Source of the DNA: Sporichthya polymorpha DSM 43042
Lineage (GTDB): Bacteria; Actinomycetota; Actinomycetes; Sporichthyales; Sporichthyaceae
Direction: 5' to 3'
DNA length: 64,000 bases
Assembly (NCBI RefSeq): GCF_000384115.1
Contig: NZ_KB913029.1
Location: forward strand, 1,336,907-1,400,906
Shown one piece after another: positions 42,617 through 52,115 of this stretch (the stretch's first letter is position 1; every line of letters begins with the position of its first letter). The notes under the pieces were generated by a model. The model was not told the DNA's origin and did not search any database. It saw only the letters and a program-made list of their open reading frames with translations. Made by a program: the position numbers and the translations under genes.

Positions 42617-44416
42617 TCAAGAAGGCGATCGTCGTCCGCTCAGCTCACGCACTGCCCGCGCGACGAGCTCGAACTTCTTCACCCGCCCGGTCACGGTCAT
42701 GGGGATGTCGCCAGCGGCGGTGAAGAGCACCGCTGCGGGCACCTTGAACCGCGCCAGTCGCTCCTTGCAGTGGGCGATCAGCGCCTCAGGCTCCGGCACC
42801 TGGCCCGGATCAGCCGGCACGATCCAGGCGCATCCGACCTCTCCCATACGGTCGTGCGGAATCCCGACGACGTGCACAGCCGCGACTCCGGGAAACCCGG
42901 AGAGCACTTCCTCGACCTCGCTGGGGAGCACGAGTTCGCCACCGCACCGGTAGGACTCCTTCTTCCGGCCGGTGAGCCTGATGTAGCCGTACTCGTCGAA
43001 AGACCCGAGATCGCCCGTGTGCAGCCACCCCTCGGCGTCGATCAGCTCCGCGGTTTCCGCGGGCTTGTCGAAATAGCCGCGGGTGACGATGGGGCCACGC
43101 ACGATCAACGCGCCGATCTCGCCCGGCGGCAGTTCCTCGCCCTGGGGGCCAACCACCTTGTAGCGGGCGAGCACCCCGCCGAGTGCGGGATCGCCCGCGA
43201 TCCCCGCCGGTTTGTGGCACCCCAACGTCGTCTGGAGTGTGTCGACGGAGTCCCCGGGCTGGACGCACGTGGTCGAGGCCGTGGTCTCGGTCTGCCCGTA
43301 GGCAGTGAAGAGTCGGGATACCCCGAGGACCTCCTTCATCTCGGCGAACATGCCGGGACGATGCGCCGCACCGGAGGAGAACATCGTCGTCAGGCTGCCG
43401 AGGTCGTAGCTTCCCGACCGCGCCTCGTCGAGCATCGGGGCGGTCATCGCCGGGACCGCCATCAACTCGGCCAGCTGATGCCGGCCCACGGCTCCCAGCA
43501 GGTCAGCGGCGTCGAAGGTCGGTTTCGGGCAGATGGCCCCGCCGACCCACGGCACCGACATCGTCGCCTCGACGTAGCCGAACACGTGATAGATCGGCAT
43601 CGCGAATCCGATGCGGTAACCGTCGTCCATCGCGCGGGTGTACGCGCTCGCGTAGGCGGTCCGCAGCACGCCGTCGTGCGTGAGCATCGCGCCCTTGGCG
43701 GCACCGGTGGTGCCCGAGGTGTACAGCAGGTCGGAGACCGAGTGTGGATCGACCGCGCCGGTCCGCGCCAGCACCTCGGTGTTAGAGATGTGCCCACCCG
43801 ACTCGACGAGTGCGTCCAGGGACCGACCACGCCCGGCAGCCCTCGCACCTGTCGGATGCACGAACACCCCCGTCAGGTCGGGCAACCCGGTGAAGTCTCC
43901 GGACTCCCATCCCGGAGCGAGCCCGTCCAGCGCCGCGAGGTAGTCGAGGTCGCGGAAGGTGTCCATCGTGATCAGCAACTTCGCCCGAGACTGCCGCAGG
44001 ACGTAACCGAGTTCCTCCTGCCGGAGCAGGAAGTTGATCGACACGGTGGTCGCGCCGAGCCGGCCAACGGCGTACTTCAGTGCCACGGTCTCCGGGAAGT
44101 TCGCCAGGTCGACCGCCACGTGGTCACCCGGTCCGATTCCCTGTGATGCGAGTCCGGCAGCCAGACGTACCGACCACGCCGCGATGTCGGCGTACGAGTA
44201 CGCCCGCTCGTCGGTCAGCACGTACGGCCGGTCGGGATGCTCGTCCGCCACCGTGTCGATCAACTGCGGGATGGTCCGTGGCTGCCAGATCTTCCACCGA
44301 TCCTCGAGTGCCTGCCGTCGCTCCGCGGCCTCGGCGACGGCCACCTGGTCAGTGTCGGGACGCGCGCTCACGCCGAGGTCCCCACTCGAAGAGAACGTCC
44401 GCTGCGATCGCTTCAT
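42617..44416 (-). CDS. Acyl-CoA synthetase (AMP-forming)
   Basis: A 599-residue ANL-superfamily ligase. The P-loop is LLYTSGTTGAAKGA, the A5 segment is FTAYGQTETTAST, the A7/A8 hinge is GWLHTGDLGSFDEYGYIRLT and the C-terminal catalytic Lys is in PMTVTGRVKKFEL. It activates a fatty or cyclic acid to CoA. The stop overlaps nothing; its start overlaps the CoA-transferase stop by 4 bp, so it is the second gene of that operon. The first 40 residues are an extension without clear function. Confidence 0.9.
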   Translation of the reverse strand: MKRSQRTFSSSGDLGVSARPDTDQVAVAEAAERRQALEDRWKIWQPRTIPQLIDTVADEHPDRPYVLTDERAYSYADIAAWSVRLAAGLASQGIGPGDHVAVDLANFPETVALKYAVGRLGATTVSINFLLRQEELGYVLRQSRAKLLITMDTFRDLDYLAALDGLAPGWESGDFTGLPDLTGVFVHPTGARAAGRGRSLDALVESGGHISNTEVLARTGAVDPHSVSDLLYTSGTTGAAKGAMLTHDGVLRTAYASAYTRAMDDGYRIGFAMPIYHVFGYVEATMSVPWVGGAICPKPTFDAADLLGAVGRHQLAELMAVPAMTAPMLDEARSGSYDLGSLTTMFSSGAAHRPGMFAEMKEVLGVSRLFTAYGQTETTASTTCVQPGDSVDTLQTTLGCHKPAGIAGDPALGGVLARYKVVGPQGEELPPGEIGALIVRGPIVTRGYFDKPAETAELIDAEGWLHTGDLGSFDEYGYIRLTGRKKESYRCGGELVLPSEVEEVLSGFPGVAAVHVVGIPHDRMGEVGCAWIVPADPGQVPEPEALIAHCKERLARFKVPAAVLFTAAGDIPMTVTGRVKKFELVARAVRELSGRRSPS

Positions 44417-45609
44417 CGGGTGTACTCCTCGGTGATCTTCGCGATGTCGTCGGCCGAGAATCCAGCCTCGGCAAGAACTTCGTCGGTGTGCTCACCGACG
44501 ACGGGCGGCTGACGAAGCGGAGCCGACCGCTCGTTGTCCATCGGCAGGTGCAGCTGCTGCAGATCAGGAATCCGGCCCGGCTCCGCGCTGGCCAGCAGGC
44601 CGCGTTCCTTGGTGAGCGGATCCGCGAGAGCAGCCGCAAGATCGTGCACGGGCCCCGCCGGAACCCCTGCCGCCCAGAGCCTTTCCAGCCAGTCGCCCGC
44701 CCCGCGCGTTCCCAGGACAGCACCGATCTCGGCCGCCAGCACGTCCCGGTGGGCGAGCCGGTCCGGCATGGTGCGGTATCGCGGGTCGTCGGCCAAGTCC
44801 GGCCGTTCGAGGACACGGCACAACGTCGTGTAGGTCCGATCGGTGGACGTCGCGATCATGATCGGACGGTCCGCGGTGTTCCAGACCTGATACGGCGCCG
44901 CACTCGGGGCCGCCGAGCCGAGCCGCGTCGGGGACGTGCCGGCGCCGAGGTACCCCATGATCTGGTGGGTCATCAGAAACAGACCGGTATCGACGAGCGT
45001 CGCTTCCAACTGCTGGGGTCCGGGCTCTGAGTCGCGCCGGTGCAGCGCCGCCTGAACCGCCAAGGCGGCCCACATGCCGGTTGTCATGTCGATGATCGAC
45101 GGAGCGGCCCGGCACGGCCCGCCGCCCGGTTCACCGGTGGCGTCGAGAATTCCGCTGAACGCCTGGATGAGCGCGTCATAGCCGGCGCGATCGTGCCCGA
45201 TGGGACCGGTGCCGAAGGCCGAGACCGCACAGTGGACGAGCCGGTCGTTGACGGCGGCAAACGCCTCGAAATCCAAGCCGAGGCGGGTGGCCACGCCCGG
45301 CCGGAAGGACTCGACGACGACATCGACATCCCGTCCGATGCGCAGCACCGCGTCCCTCGCCTCCGGTCGGCGGACGTCGATGGCCAGGCTCCGCTTGTTG
45401 CGATTGAACCCAAGGAAGACCGTCGCTTCTCCCCCGTCCGCAGAGTCCCAGCGCGGCGGGAGGGTCCGGGTGGCGTCACCGGTCCCCGGGCGCTCCACCT
45501 TGACCACGTCCGCGCCGAGATCGGCCAGGATCATGCAGGCCAGCGGCCCCGCGATGTTCTCGCTCAGATCGAGCACGCGCAGGCCGGAGTACGTCTGCAC
45601 GAACGGCAT
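44413..45609 (-). CDS. CaiB/BaiF family (class III) CoA transferase
   Basis: A 398-residue enzyme that moves CoA between acids. It starts LRVLDLSENIAGPLACMILA, has the catalytic Asp174 in PSIIDMTTGMWAALAVQ and the family segment NRNKRSLAIDVRRPEAR. A palindrome CGAAC-N4-GTTCG lies 13 bp before its start, so a TetR-type repressor probably controls it and the ligase gene downstream. Confidence 0.9.
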   Translation of the reverse strand: MPFVQTYSGLRVLDLSENIAGPLACMILADLGADVVKVERPGTGDATRTLPPRWDSADGGEATVFLGFNRNKRSLAIDVRRPEARDAVLRIGRDVDVVVESFRPGVATRLGLDFEAFAAVNDRLVHCAVSAFGTGPIGHDRAGYDALIQAFSGILDATGEPGGGPCRAAPSIIDMTTGMWAALAVQAALHRRDSEPGPQQLEATLVDTGLFLMTHQIMGYLGAGTSPTRLGSAAPSAAPYQVWNTADRPIMIATSTDRTYTTLCRVLERPDLADDPRYRTMPDRLAHRDVLAAEIGAVLGTRGAGDWLERLWAAGVPAGPVHDLAAALADPLTKERGLLASAEPGRIPDLQQLHLPMDNERSAPLRQPPVVGEHTDEVLAEAGFSADDIAKITEEYTR

Positions 45610-45621
45610 CGCGCCTCCAAA

Positions 45622-45635
45622 CGAACGGTGGTTCG
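45622..45635. promoter_or_regulatory. CGAAC-N4-GTTCG palindrome upstream of CoA transferase
   Basis: CGAACGGTGGTTCG, matching the sites at 57696-57709 and 57860-57873. It lies in the divergent promoter between the CoA transferase gene (start 45609) and the thiolase-tetR unit. Confidence 0.6.
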
Positions 45636-45731
45636 CCCACCGTACTATGACCTACGTCCCAGTCAAGGGCCTGCGCCACTGACTGGCCACCTGCGCTCAA
45701 TTGACAGCGCACGGGCGCCGACCTAGCGTTC

Positions 45732-45746
45732 GTTCGGTAACCGAAC
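45732..45746. promoter_or_regulatory. Perfect 7-bp inverted repeat upstream of thiolase-tetR operon
   Basis: GTTCGGT-A-ACCGAAC, 20 bp before the thiolase start and just before its AGGAGG site. Its half-sites are related to the CGAAC/GTTCG palindromes, but the arrangement is inverted. It probably serves autoregulation by the TetR protein. Confidence 0.55.
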
Positions 45747-45766
45747 CCGCAGGAGGGGGGCCCGTC

Positions 45767-46996
45767 GTGGCCGAGGTTTACGTCGCAGGCGCCGCGATGA
45801 CGCCCTTCGGCAAAGCGGACGGCACGGTCTCCGATCTCGCCGGGGCGGCGGTGCGCGGCGCGCTCTCCGACGCCGGTGTCGAACCAGCCGAGGTGCAGCA
45901 GGTCTTCTTCGGCAACTCGGCCTCCGGTCTTCTGCAGGGCCAGGAGATGATCCGCGGGCAGGTCTACCTCGCCGAGACCGGGCTGCTGGGCGCCGCGATC
46001 GTGAACGTCGAGAACGCCTGCGCCGCCTCGTCCTCCGCCTTCTCGCTCGCTTGCGCCGCGGTCGGGTCGGGGCAGGCCGACGTCGCGCTGGCCGTCGGCG
46101 CGGAGAAGCTGGTGGTGCCTCAGAAGGTGCGCGCTTTCGCGGCGCTGGCCTCTGCCACGGACCTCGAACGCCGCCCGGAGATGCGCGAACTCGTCTGGGA
46201 CCTCGCCCTCGGTGGGAGCCCGGAACCGACGATGCCCTCGAGCTCGCCGTTGATGGTGCACTACGCCGAGAAGGGCGCGGCTTACCTCGAGCGATCCGGC
46301 GGCACCGTCGAGGACCTGGCGCGCGTGGTCGTCAAGAGCCGCCACGCCGGTTCGCTCAGCCCCTACGCCCAGTTCCGCACACCGGTCACGATCGACGAAG
46401 TCCTGGCCGGCCGGCTCATCCATCCCCCGCTGCACATGGCGATGTGTTCCCCGCTCTCCGACGGCGCCGCTGCACTCGTCGTGATGAGCGCGGACGCAGC
46501 CCGCCGCCGCGGACGCGCAAACCTGCGCGTGCGTGCCACCGCAATCGCGTCCAACAACCCGCTCTCCGGAGTGACGCCGACTCAGGCGGCCTCCACGGCG
46601 GCCTACGAGCGAGCCGGGCTCGGTCCCGCCGATCTCGACGTCGTGGAGGTCCACGACGCGGCCGCCCCCGCAGAACTCCTCCTGATCGAAGAACTGGGGC
46701 TGACACCGCCAGGAACGGCGATCAAGCTGCTGCGCGACGGGGAGACCGCGCTGGGCGGGTCCATCCCGGTCAACACCGGCGGCGGCCTGCTGTCGCGCGG
46801 CCATCCCATCGGCGCCACCGGCGCCGCACAGATCGTGGAAATCGCCGACCAGCTCCGCGGACGTGCGGGGCCACGACAGGTCACCGGCGCCCGGATCGGC
46901 CTCGCGCAGAACGGCGGCGGGGTCTTCTTCGACGACGAGGCGACGGTGACGATCACGATCCTCGAACGCGTCGACGCCGCGGGTATCTCGGCATGA
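45767..46996 (+). CDS. Thiolase / SCP-x-type acetyl-CoA acetyltransferase
   Basis: A 409-residue thiolase with nucleophilic Cys85 in VENACAASSSAFSLA, the central VVEVHDAAAPAELLLIEELG and the His segment SRGHPIGATGAAQIVEI. The GTG at 45767 follows AGGAGGGGGG. It belongs to the SCP-x/lipid-transfer thiolases used for branched or steroid-like side chains. It is followed by tetR with an ATGA overlap. Confidence 0.9.
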   Translation: MAEVYVAGAAMTPFGKADGTVSDLAGAAVRGALSDAGVEPAEVQQVFFGNSASGLLQGQEMIRGQVYLAETGLLGAAIVNVENACAASSSAFSLACAAVGSGQADVALAVGAEKLVVPQKVRAFAALASATDLERRPEMRELVWDLALGGSPEPTMPSSSPLMVHYAEKGAAYLERSGGTVEDLARVVVKSRHAGSLSPYAQFRTPVTIDEVLAGRLIHPPLHMAMCSPLSDGAAALVVMSADAARRRGRANLRVRATAIASNNPLSGVTPTQAASTAAYERAGLGPADLDVVEVHDAAAPAELLLIEELGLTPPGTAIKLLRDGETALGGSIPVNTGGGLLSRGHPIGATGAAQIVEIADQLRGRAGPRQVTGARIGLAQNGGGVFFDDEATVTITILERVDAAGISA

Positions 46997-47601
46997 CGGT
47001 GACGAAGAGCGCATCGCGTGCCCCGCACGCGGTGCCCGACACCATCGTGCGTGAGGCGATCCGGTTGTTCGGCGAGAAAAGCTACCCCGTCGTCGGGATG
47101 CGCGACCTCAGCAAGGCGGTGGGAGTCCAACCCGGCAGCCTTTACGCGCACATCAGCAGCAAGGAGGCGCTGCTGATGGCGATCGTCGAGGAGGGCATCA
47201 CCAACTACATCGACGCCATAACCGCGGCGACGGCAACAGACGACACCATCGAAGCACGCATGCGCGCGGCGATCCGCGCGCACATGCGCGTCCTCGCGGA
47301 CACGACCGAGCAGACGAAGGTGACGTTCGGTCAGTGGCACTTCCTGGGCCCGGAGAACAAGGAACGGGTCATCAAGCTGCGCCAGCAGTACGAGAGCATC
47401 TTCCTGGAGATCGCTCAGGAAGGCATTGCGTCCGGCGCACTCCGCCCCGTCCCCCATCTGAAGGCGACGTTGCTCGGTGTCATCGGCGGGTTGACCTTCG
47501 CTGCCGAGTGGTACTCCCCCGCGAAGTCGGACGGCCCAGACGGCATTGCCGACGCGATCTGCGATGTCCTTCTCCGGGGGTTGATCGCGGACGAGCGCTG
47601 A
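46993..47601 (+). CDS. TetR-family transcriptional regulator
   Basis: A 202-residue regulator. The HTH lies at about 14-60 (IVREAIRLFGEKSYPVVGMR, LSKAVGVQPGSLYAHISSKE), followed by the usual helical ligand domain. Its ATG (46993) overlaps the thiolase stop (ATGA). The palindromes of the catabolic cluster are the best candidates for its operators. The inducer may be a CoA thioester or a pathway intermediate. Confidence 0.92.
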   Translation: MTVTKSASRAPHAVPDTIVREAIRLFGEKSYPVVGMRDLSKAVGVQPGSLYAHISSKEALLMAIVEEGITNYIDAITAATATDDTIEARMRAAIRAHMRVLADTTEQTKVTFGQWHFLGPENKERVIKLRQQYESIFLEIAQEGIASGALRPVPHLKATLLGVIGGLTFAAEWYSPAKSDGPDGIADAICDVLLRGLIADER

Positions 47602-47610
47602 GTCGGCCGG

Positions 47611-48435
47611 CTATTCTCCGAACCCCTGGTTGAAGCGCGGGGCACGCTTTTCCAGGAAAGCCTCGACGGCTTCCAGCAGATCGGGTTGCCGGTGCAACGC
47701 GTCGGTGACCTGGTAGCTGGTGTTCATGGCGGTGGCGAAGTCCTGGGTCCAGGACGCCCGCAACGCCTGTTTCGTCGCCTCCAACGCCCGCCAGGGCTTG
47801 TTCGCGATCCGCGCCGCGAGTTCCAGCGCCGTCGGCAGCAGCTGCTCGGGCTCCACCACCCGGGAGACCAGGCCCAGCTCCAATGCGCGGCTGGCGTTGA
47901 TCACGTCGCCGGTGAGGGCGAGCTCGGCAGCCACGCCGGACCCCACGAGCTTCGGCAGCAGCCAGCTCCCGCCGTTCCCGGGGGCGAGGCCCATGTTGAT
48001 GTAGGTCTCCCCCAGTTTGGCGGCCGTTGAGGCGATCCGAAGGTCACAGGCGAGCGCGAAGTCGAGTCCGCCCGCGGTGGCGCCCCCGTTGATCGCCGCG
48101 ACGAAGACCAGTCGGGACGCCAACAGACGCTGCGTCAGCGGGAACAATGCCCGTGCGTTGAACGGCTCGTTCCGGACCGGGAGCTCGTGCAGGAGGTACT
48201 CGCGCATTGCGACCAGGTCCGCGCCGGCGGAGAACTGCTTGCCCGCTCCCGTCAGCACCACCACGCGGACCGACGGATCGGGCTCCCAGGCGTCGAGCAC
48301 CTCGAACAGATCGCGCACGAGTTCCACGACGACCCCGTTGCCGCGCTCAGGCCGGTTCAGGGTCACCAGTCCGACACCCGGCGCGGGGCGCTCGTGGTAG
48401 AGCGTCTCGAGGTCGACGCGCTTGTTCTCCGTCAC
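47611..48435 (-). CDS. Enoyl-CoA hydratase/isomerase
   Basis: A 274-residue crotonase. Oxyanion-hole segments are GAGKQFSAGADLVAM and INGGATAGGLDFALACDLRI, followed by NMGLAPGNGGSWLLPKLVG. In many hydratases GGG(x)E carries the first Glu; here the position reads GGLDFA, so the catalytic acid may differ and an isomerase or hydrolase role is possible. It ends 9 bp from the tetR stop (convergent) and overlaps the upstream ligase gene by 4 bp. Confidence 0.88.
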   Translation of the reverse strand: MTENKRVDLETLYHERPAPGVGLVTLNRPERGNGVVVELVRDLFEVLDAWEPDPSVRVVVLTGAGKQFSAGADLVAMREYLLHELPVRNEPFNARALFPLTQRLLASRLVFVAAINGGATAGGLDFALACDLRIASTAAKLGETYINMGLAPGNGGSWLLPKLVGSGVAAELALTGDVINASRALELGLVSRVVEPEQLLPTALELAARIANKPWRALEATKQALRASWTQDFATAMNTSYQVTDALHRQPDLLEAVEAFLEKRAPRFNQGFGE

Positions 48436-50003
48436 GAGGAACTTCCCCCGGCGATGCCTCGGTCGGCGCCCCAGTAGCGGGCGCGGACCTCGCGACGCAG
48501 CACCTTGCCGTACGCGGACGTCGGCAGTTCGTCGACGAAGTCGACGTTCTTCGGCTTTTTGTAACCGGCCATGAACCCGGCGCAGTAGTCGATGAGTTCC
48601 TTCGCCGTCGGCTCGGTACCGGGCTCGGGCACGACCACCGCGTGCACCGCCTCGCCCCAGTAGTCGTCAGGGATCCCGACCACACACACATGAGCAACGG
48701 ACGGATGGGTGATGAGGACCTCCTCCACCTCCCGCGGATACACGTTGTTCCCGCCCGAGATGATCATGTCCTTCGTGCGGTCGAGAAGGAACAGGTAGCC
48801 GCCCTCGTCGAACTGGCCCACGTCCCCGGTGTGGAGCCAGCCGCCGCGCAGGGTCTCCGCGGTGGCCTCCGGGTTGTCCCAGTACCCGGCCATCACGATG
48901 TCGCCGCGCACCACGATCTCGCCCGAGACGCCGGGCGGGCACTCGAGATCGTTCTCGTCGAAGACCTTGACCTCGACGTCGGTCCGGACGAATCCCGCCG
49001 ACGCCAGCCGGGGGTCGTCGTTCTTGACCAGCTCGAGGTGCTCCTCCCGCGGAAGCACCGTCGCGGTGATCGGGCATTCTCCCTGGCCGTAGATCTGCAC
49101 CCATACCGGGCCGAAGGTTTCCACCGCCTGCCTGAGATGCTCGACGTAGATCGGGGCGCCGCCGTAACAGGTTGCCTGCCAGGTCGAGAGGTCGTACTTT
49201 CCCGGGACGAATTCCTCCAGGCACTTCACGATCTGTGTCGGTGCCATGAAGGCGATGTGGGTGACGCCGAGCCTCTCGACGTCCGCGAAGGTCGAGTCGG
49301 GCGAGAAGCTGGCGGACGTCGAGATAGCGTTGTTCGCTCCGCGGGCGACCGCCGGCAGCGCCACGATGCCCGAGCCGTGCGAGAGCGGGGCCACGTGCAG
49401 CAGCACGTCGTCGGAGGTGATGTTGTAGCAGTCGGCCAGGTAGTTCATGACGCAGACGCGGACCACGCGGTGGGTCCACGTGGCGCCCTTGGGCTTCCCG
49501 GTGGTGCCGGACGTGTAGAACAGCCAGCACGCGTCGGTGTCGGTGACGTCGACCGGGGCGGCCAGCGCTCGCGGACTGGTCGTCAGTTCCGTGTAGGGCG
49601 TGAGCGCTTCGGAGCATTCGACGCCGAAGCGCAGCTCAACTCCGCCGAACTGGGTCCAGTGCTGGTTCAGCGGCGCCTCGAACTCGCCGGTGTGGATGAG
49701 CGCCCGCGCACCTGAGTTATGGACGAGGTACGCCATCTCGAGCGGATGGAGCCGCGCGTTCATCGGAACGACGACCAGACCAGCCGCGAAGCATCCAAAG
49801 ATGACCTCGAGGATCTCCGGGCGGTTCGACATCGCGAACGCGACCCGGTCACCCTTCTTCAGCCCACGGGCGAGCAGCCCACCCCCGATCGAGAGCGCGC
49901 GGTCGGCGAACTGACGGTACGTCGTCACCTCGTCGCCGTACTGCAGCGCCGGTCGCTCCGGGAAGCGCACGGCGGACTTTGTGAGGAAGGTCGCGGCGTT
50001 CAT
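48432..50003 (-). CDS. Acyl-CoA synthetase (AMP-forming), FadD-like
   Basis: A 523-residue ANL ligase. The ATG at 50001-50003 overlaps the DUF35 stop (TGATG); the longer open frame is rejected. The P-loop is LFYTSGTTGKPKGATWT, the hinge is GWLHTGDVGQFDEGGYLFLL and the C-terminal Lys is in PTSAYGKVLRREVR. It supplies a CoA ester to the downstream hydratase and to the thiolase, DUF35, MaoC and dehydrogenase genes upstream in the same operon. Confidence 0.92.
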   Translation of the reverse strand: MNAATFLTKSAVRFPERPALQYGDEVTTYRQFADRALSIGGGLLARGLKKGDRVAFAMSNRPEILEVIFGCFAAGLVVVPMNARLHPLEMAYLVHNSGARALIHTGEFEAPLNQHWTQFGGVELRFGVECSEALTPYTELTTSPRALAAPVDVTDTDACWLFYTSGTTGKPKGATWTHRVVRVCVMNYLADCYNITSDDVLLHVAPLSHGSGIVALPAVARGANNAISTSASFSPDSTFADVERLGVTHIAFMAPTQIVKCLEEFVPGKYDLSTWQATCYGGAPIYVEHLRQAVETFGPVWVQIYGQGECPITATVLPREEHLELVKNDDPRLASAGFVRTDVEVKVFDENDLECPPGVSGEIVVRGDIVMAGYWDNPEATAETLRGGWLHTGDVGQFDEGGYLFLLDRTKDMIISGGNNVYPREVEEVLITHPSVAHVCVVGIPDDYWGEAVHAVVVPEPGTEPTAKELIDYCAGFMAGYKKPKNVDFVDELPTSAYGKVLRREVRARYWGADRGIAGGSSS

Positions 50004-50425
50004 CAGGCGGCGGTGAACCAGGCGGCGGCGCGCTCGGCGATCTCTCCGGCATCGGCAGGGGCGAAACGCACCCGCTGGTCGCACGCGTAGGAGTCCCAGG
50101 TCCCGTCCGGGCCCGGGTGCAGGCGGCACATAAGCTGCGGACCCTCGTCGAGCTCCACGATGCCGATGCCGTAGGGCGGGTCGACCGCGAACGAACTGGG
50201 CGGCCCCATGCGCAGGATCGTGAACGTCTGCAGCTGACCCTCACCGGAGACCTGCTGCCAGCCGAGGTTGCCACTGAAGCACGCCGGACACCGGTACTTC
50301 GGGTACATGATCAACTGCGCGCAGTCGTTGCACTTCTGCACGACCAGACGGCCCTCGGCCAACGCGGCCGCGAACGGAGCCGTCAGCTCGTCCGCGTTCT
50401 GGATATAGCCGGTGTCAACGCTCAT
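50003..50425 (-). CDS. DUF35 OB-fold protein with zinc ribbon
   Basis: A 140-residue protein. The rubredoxin-like zinc ribbon (Cys32, Cys35, Cys46, Cys49 in KCNDC and RCPAC) is followed by an OB fold (GEGQLQTFTILRMGPPSSFA, YGIGIVELDEGPQLMCRL). Such proteins bind thiolase-like aldolases, as ChsH2 does with Ltp2 in steroid side-chain removal. The gene overlaps the Cys-less thiolase gene by 4 bp, a strong sign of a complex. Confidence 0.9.
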   Translation of the reverse strand: MSVDTGYIQNADELTAPFAAALAEGRLVVQKCNDCAQLIMYPKYRCPACFSGNLGWQQVSGEGQLQTFTILRMGPPSSFAVDPPYGIGIVELDEGPQLMCRLHPGPDGTWDSYACDQRVRFAPADAGEIAERAAAWFTAA

Positions 50426-51639
50426 CGGGTGGCCCTTTCCAACATCATGATCTGCGCGTCCATGTACGAGCCGCCGGTTCCGCCGACGATGCAGCGCTGG
50501 GCGTTGGGGACCTGACGGTCGGGGCCGGCGCGGTGCAGGAGCTGGCGGATGCCCTCGATGAGGAGCGCGGTGCCGCCGCCGACACCGGTGTGGCCGGCGG
50601 AGAGCAGGCCGCCGTTGGTGTTGAGCGGGAATTCCCCACCCGGGGAGAAGCGGCCCTTGTGGAACTCACGCGCGGCCTCGCCCTTCGGTGAGATCTGCAG
50701 TCCCTCCAACGCGATGGCGAGGACCGCGGCGTAGGAGTCGTAGACCTCGCCGAGGTCGGCGTCCTCGGGCCCCCAACTCGCAGCCTCGTACGCCTCCTTC
50801 GCCGCCTCGACCCAGCCGAGGACCCCGAGATCGGCGTCCTGCCCGGCCGAGTAGTGCGATACGCACCCACCCGAACCGCCGATGCGTACCCAGGCGTCGT
50901 GCTTCTTCCGCGCCTCGGTCGCACTGGTCATCACGAATGCACCGGCGCCGTCGGCGAGGAACGGACACTCGAAGGCGTGGATGGGGTCCGAGATCATCTT
51001 CGAGTTGAGGATCTTCTCGATCGTCAACTTCTTGGAGTAGTACATGGCGTTCGGGTTCAGGTTTGCCCAGTCCCGCAGCGCGACACAGATCGCCGCCATC
51101 TCCTCGGCCGTCGACCCCGACTGATGCATGTACCGCTGCGTGATCAGGCCGCCGATGGCGTTGAACTGCAGACCGGTCGGAGCTTCCCACTCACGGGGAA
51201 TGCCGTTCACCGACAGCATGTCGATCATCGCTTGGAGGTCGGCCGAGCCCCACCGCTCCGAGTAAACGACGAGCACGTTGCGCGCCTGGCCGGAAGCGAT
51301 GAGGCCCGCGGCCATACGCGTCGCGTTGTCGGACGTCGAACCCCCGGAGTGGACCATGACCGAACTCTTGGCGCGGCCGTGCAGACCGAGCTCCTCCACG
51401 ACGCGACTGAAGATCAGGTCAGCCTGGTCCGGGATGCCATGCAGGCAGGGGATCAGCACGATCTGGTCGATGTCGGTGTGCTGCAACTGCGCGTCCGCGA
51501 TCGCCCGTGCGGAAGCCTCGACGATCTGCGCCATGAAGCCGCGCTCACGGTAGACACCGGACGGAATCTCGCCGATACCGATGAACGCGGCGTCGTTCGC
51601 GCTCCCCGGCTCGGGGTACGGCGGGGTCCACTCACTCAT
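50422..51639 (-). CDS. Thiolase-fold protein lacking nucleophilic Cys, Ltp2-like aldolase candidate
   Basis: A 405-residue thiolase-superfamily protein. Where the active Cys belongs, the sequence reads VMVHSGGSTSDNATRMAAG with no Cys. The second motif is SAGHTGVGGGTALLIEG, and a Tyr-containing segment VYDSYAAVLAIALEGL is in the place used by Ltp2. In Ltp2, Tyr residues catalyse retro-aldol cleavage with a DUF35 partner; that partner is encoded next door. The ATG at 51637-51639 overlaps the MaoC stop. Retro-aldolase is more likely than thiolase, but this is inferred. Confidence 0.85.
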   Translation of the reverse strand: MSEWTPPYPEPGSANDAAFIGIGEIPSGVYRERGFMAQIVEASARAIADAQLQHTDIDQIVLIPCLHGIPDQADLIFSRVVEELGLHGRAKSSVMVHSGGSTSDNATRMAAGLIASGQARNVLVVYSERWGSADLQAMIDMLSVNGIPREWEAPTGLQFNAIGGLITQRYMHQSGSTAEEMAAICVALRDWANLNPNAMYYSKKLTIEKILNSKMISDPIHAFECPFLADGAGAFVMTSATEARKKHDAWVRIGGSGGCVSHYSAGQDADLGVLGWVEAAKEAYEAASWGPEDADLGEVYDSYAAVLAIALEGLQISPKGEAAREFHKGRFSPGGEFPLNTNGGLLSAGHTGVGGGTALLIEGIRQLLHRAGPDRQVPNAQRCIVGGTGGSYMDAQIMMLERATR

Positions 51640-52115
51640 CAGATCTCCAGGGGCGTGCGACGGCGGGCCAACATGACCCAGTGGAAGTTCATGACCGACT
51701 CGTCCTTCTGGTTGATCACGTCGTACCCGACGTGGAGGACGCCGTACTTGGGACTCTTGTGCGGCTCGGTCTCGAGGACGGTGGCCCGCACACGCAGGGT
51801 GTCGCCCGATCGGACCGGTGCGGTGGCTCGCATTGAGCGGCACTCGATCAGCGCCTCGATGCAGTCCGAGTACCAGCCGGTCAGGGCGACGAGCCCCACC
51901 GCTATGCTGAAGGTCAGCGGCCCGTGGGCGATGCGCTCACCGAATCGCCCGGTCTCGGCCCACATCGCGTTCACGTGCAGCGGGTAGTTGTCGCCGGTCA
52001 GGCCGGCGAACAAGTTGATGTCCGCCTGGTCGACGGTGCGGCCACCGGTCAGGATTTCCTGCCCGACCGGGAAGTCCTCGAAGTAGCGCTCCTCTGGCGC
52101 CCAGGTGCTCGTCAC
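51639..52115 (-). CDS. MaoC-family hydratase
   Basis: A 158-residue hot-dog protein with FAGLTGDNYPLHVNAMWAET and ERIAHGPLTFSIAVGLVA, carrying the Asp/His dyad. The start is GTG and overlaps the dehydrogenase stop (GTGA, 52112-52115). It should hydrate the enoyl-CoA before retro-aldol cleavage by the next gene product. Confidence 0.9.
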   Translation of the reverse strand: MTSTWAPEERYFEDFPVGQEILTGGRTVDQADINLFAGLTGDNYPLHVNAMWAETGRFGERIAHGPLTFSIAVGLVALTGWYSDCIEALIECRSMRATAPVRSGDTLRVRATVLETEPHKSPKYGVLHVGYDVINQKDESVMNFHWVMLARRRTPLEI

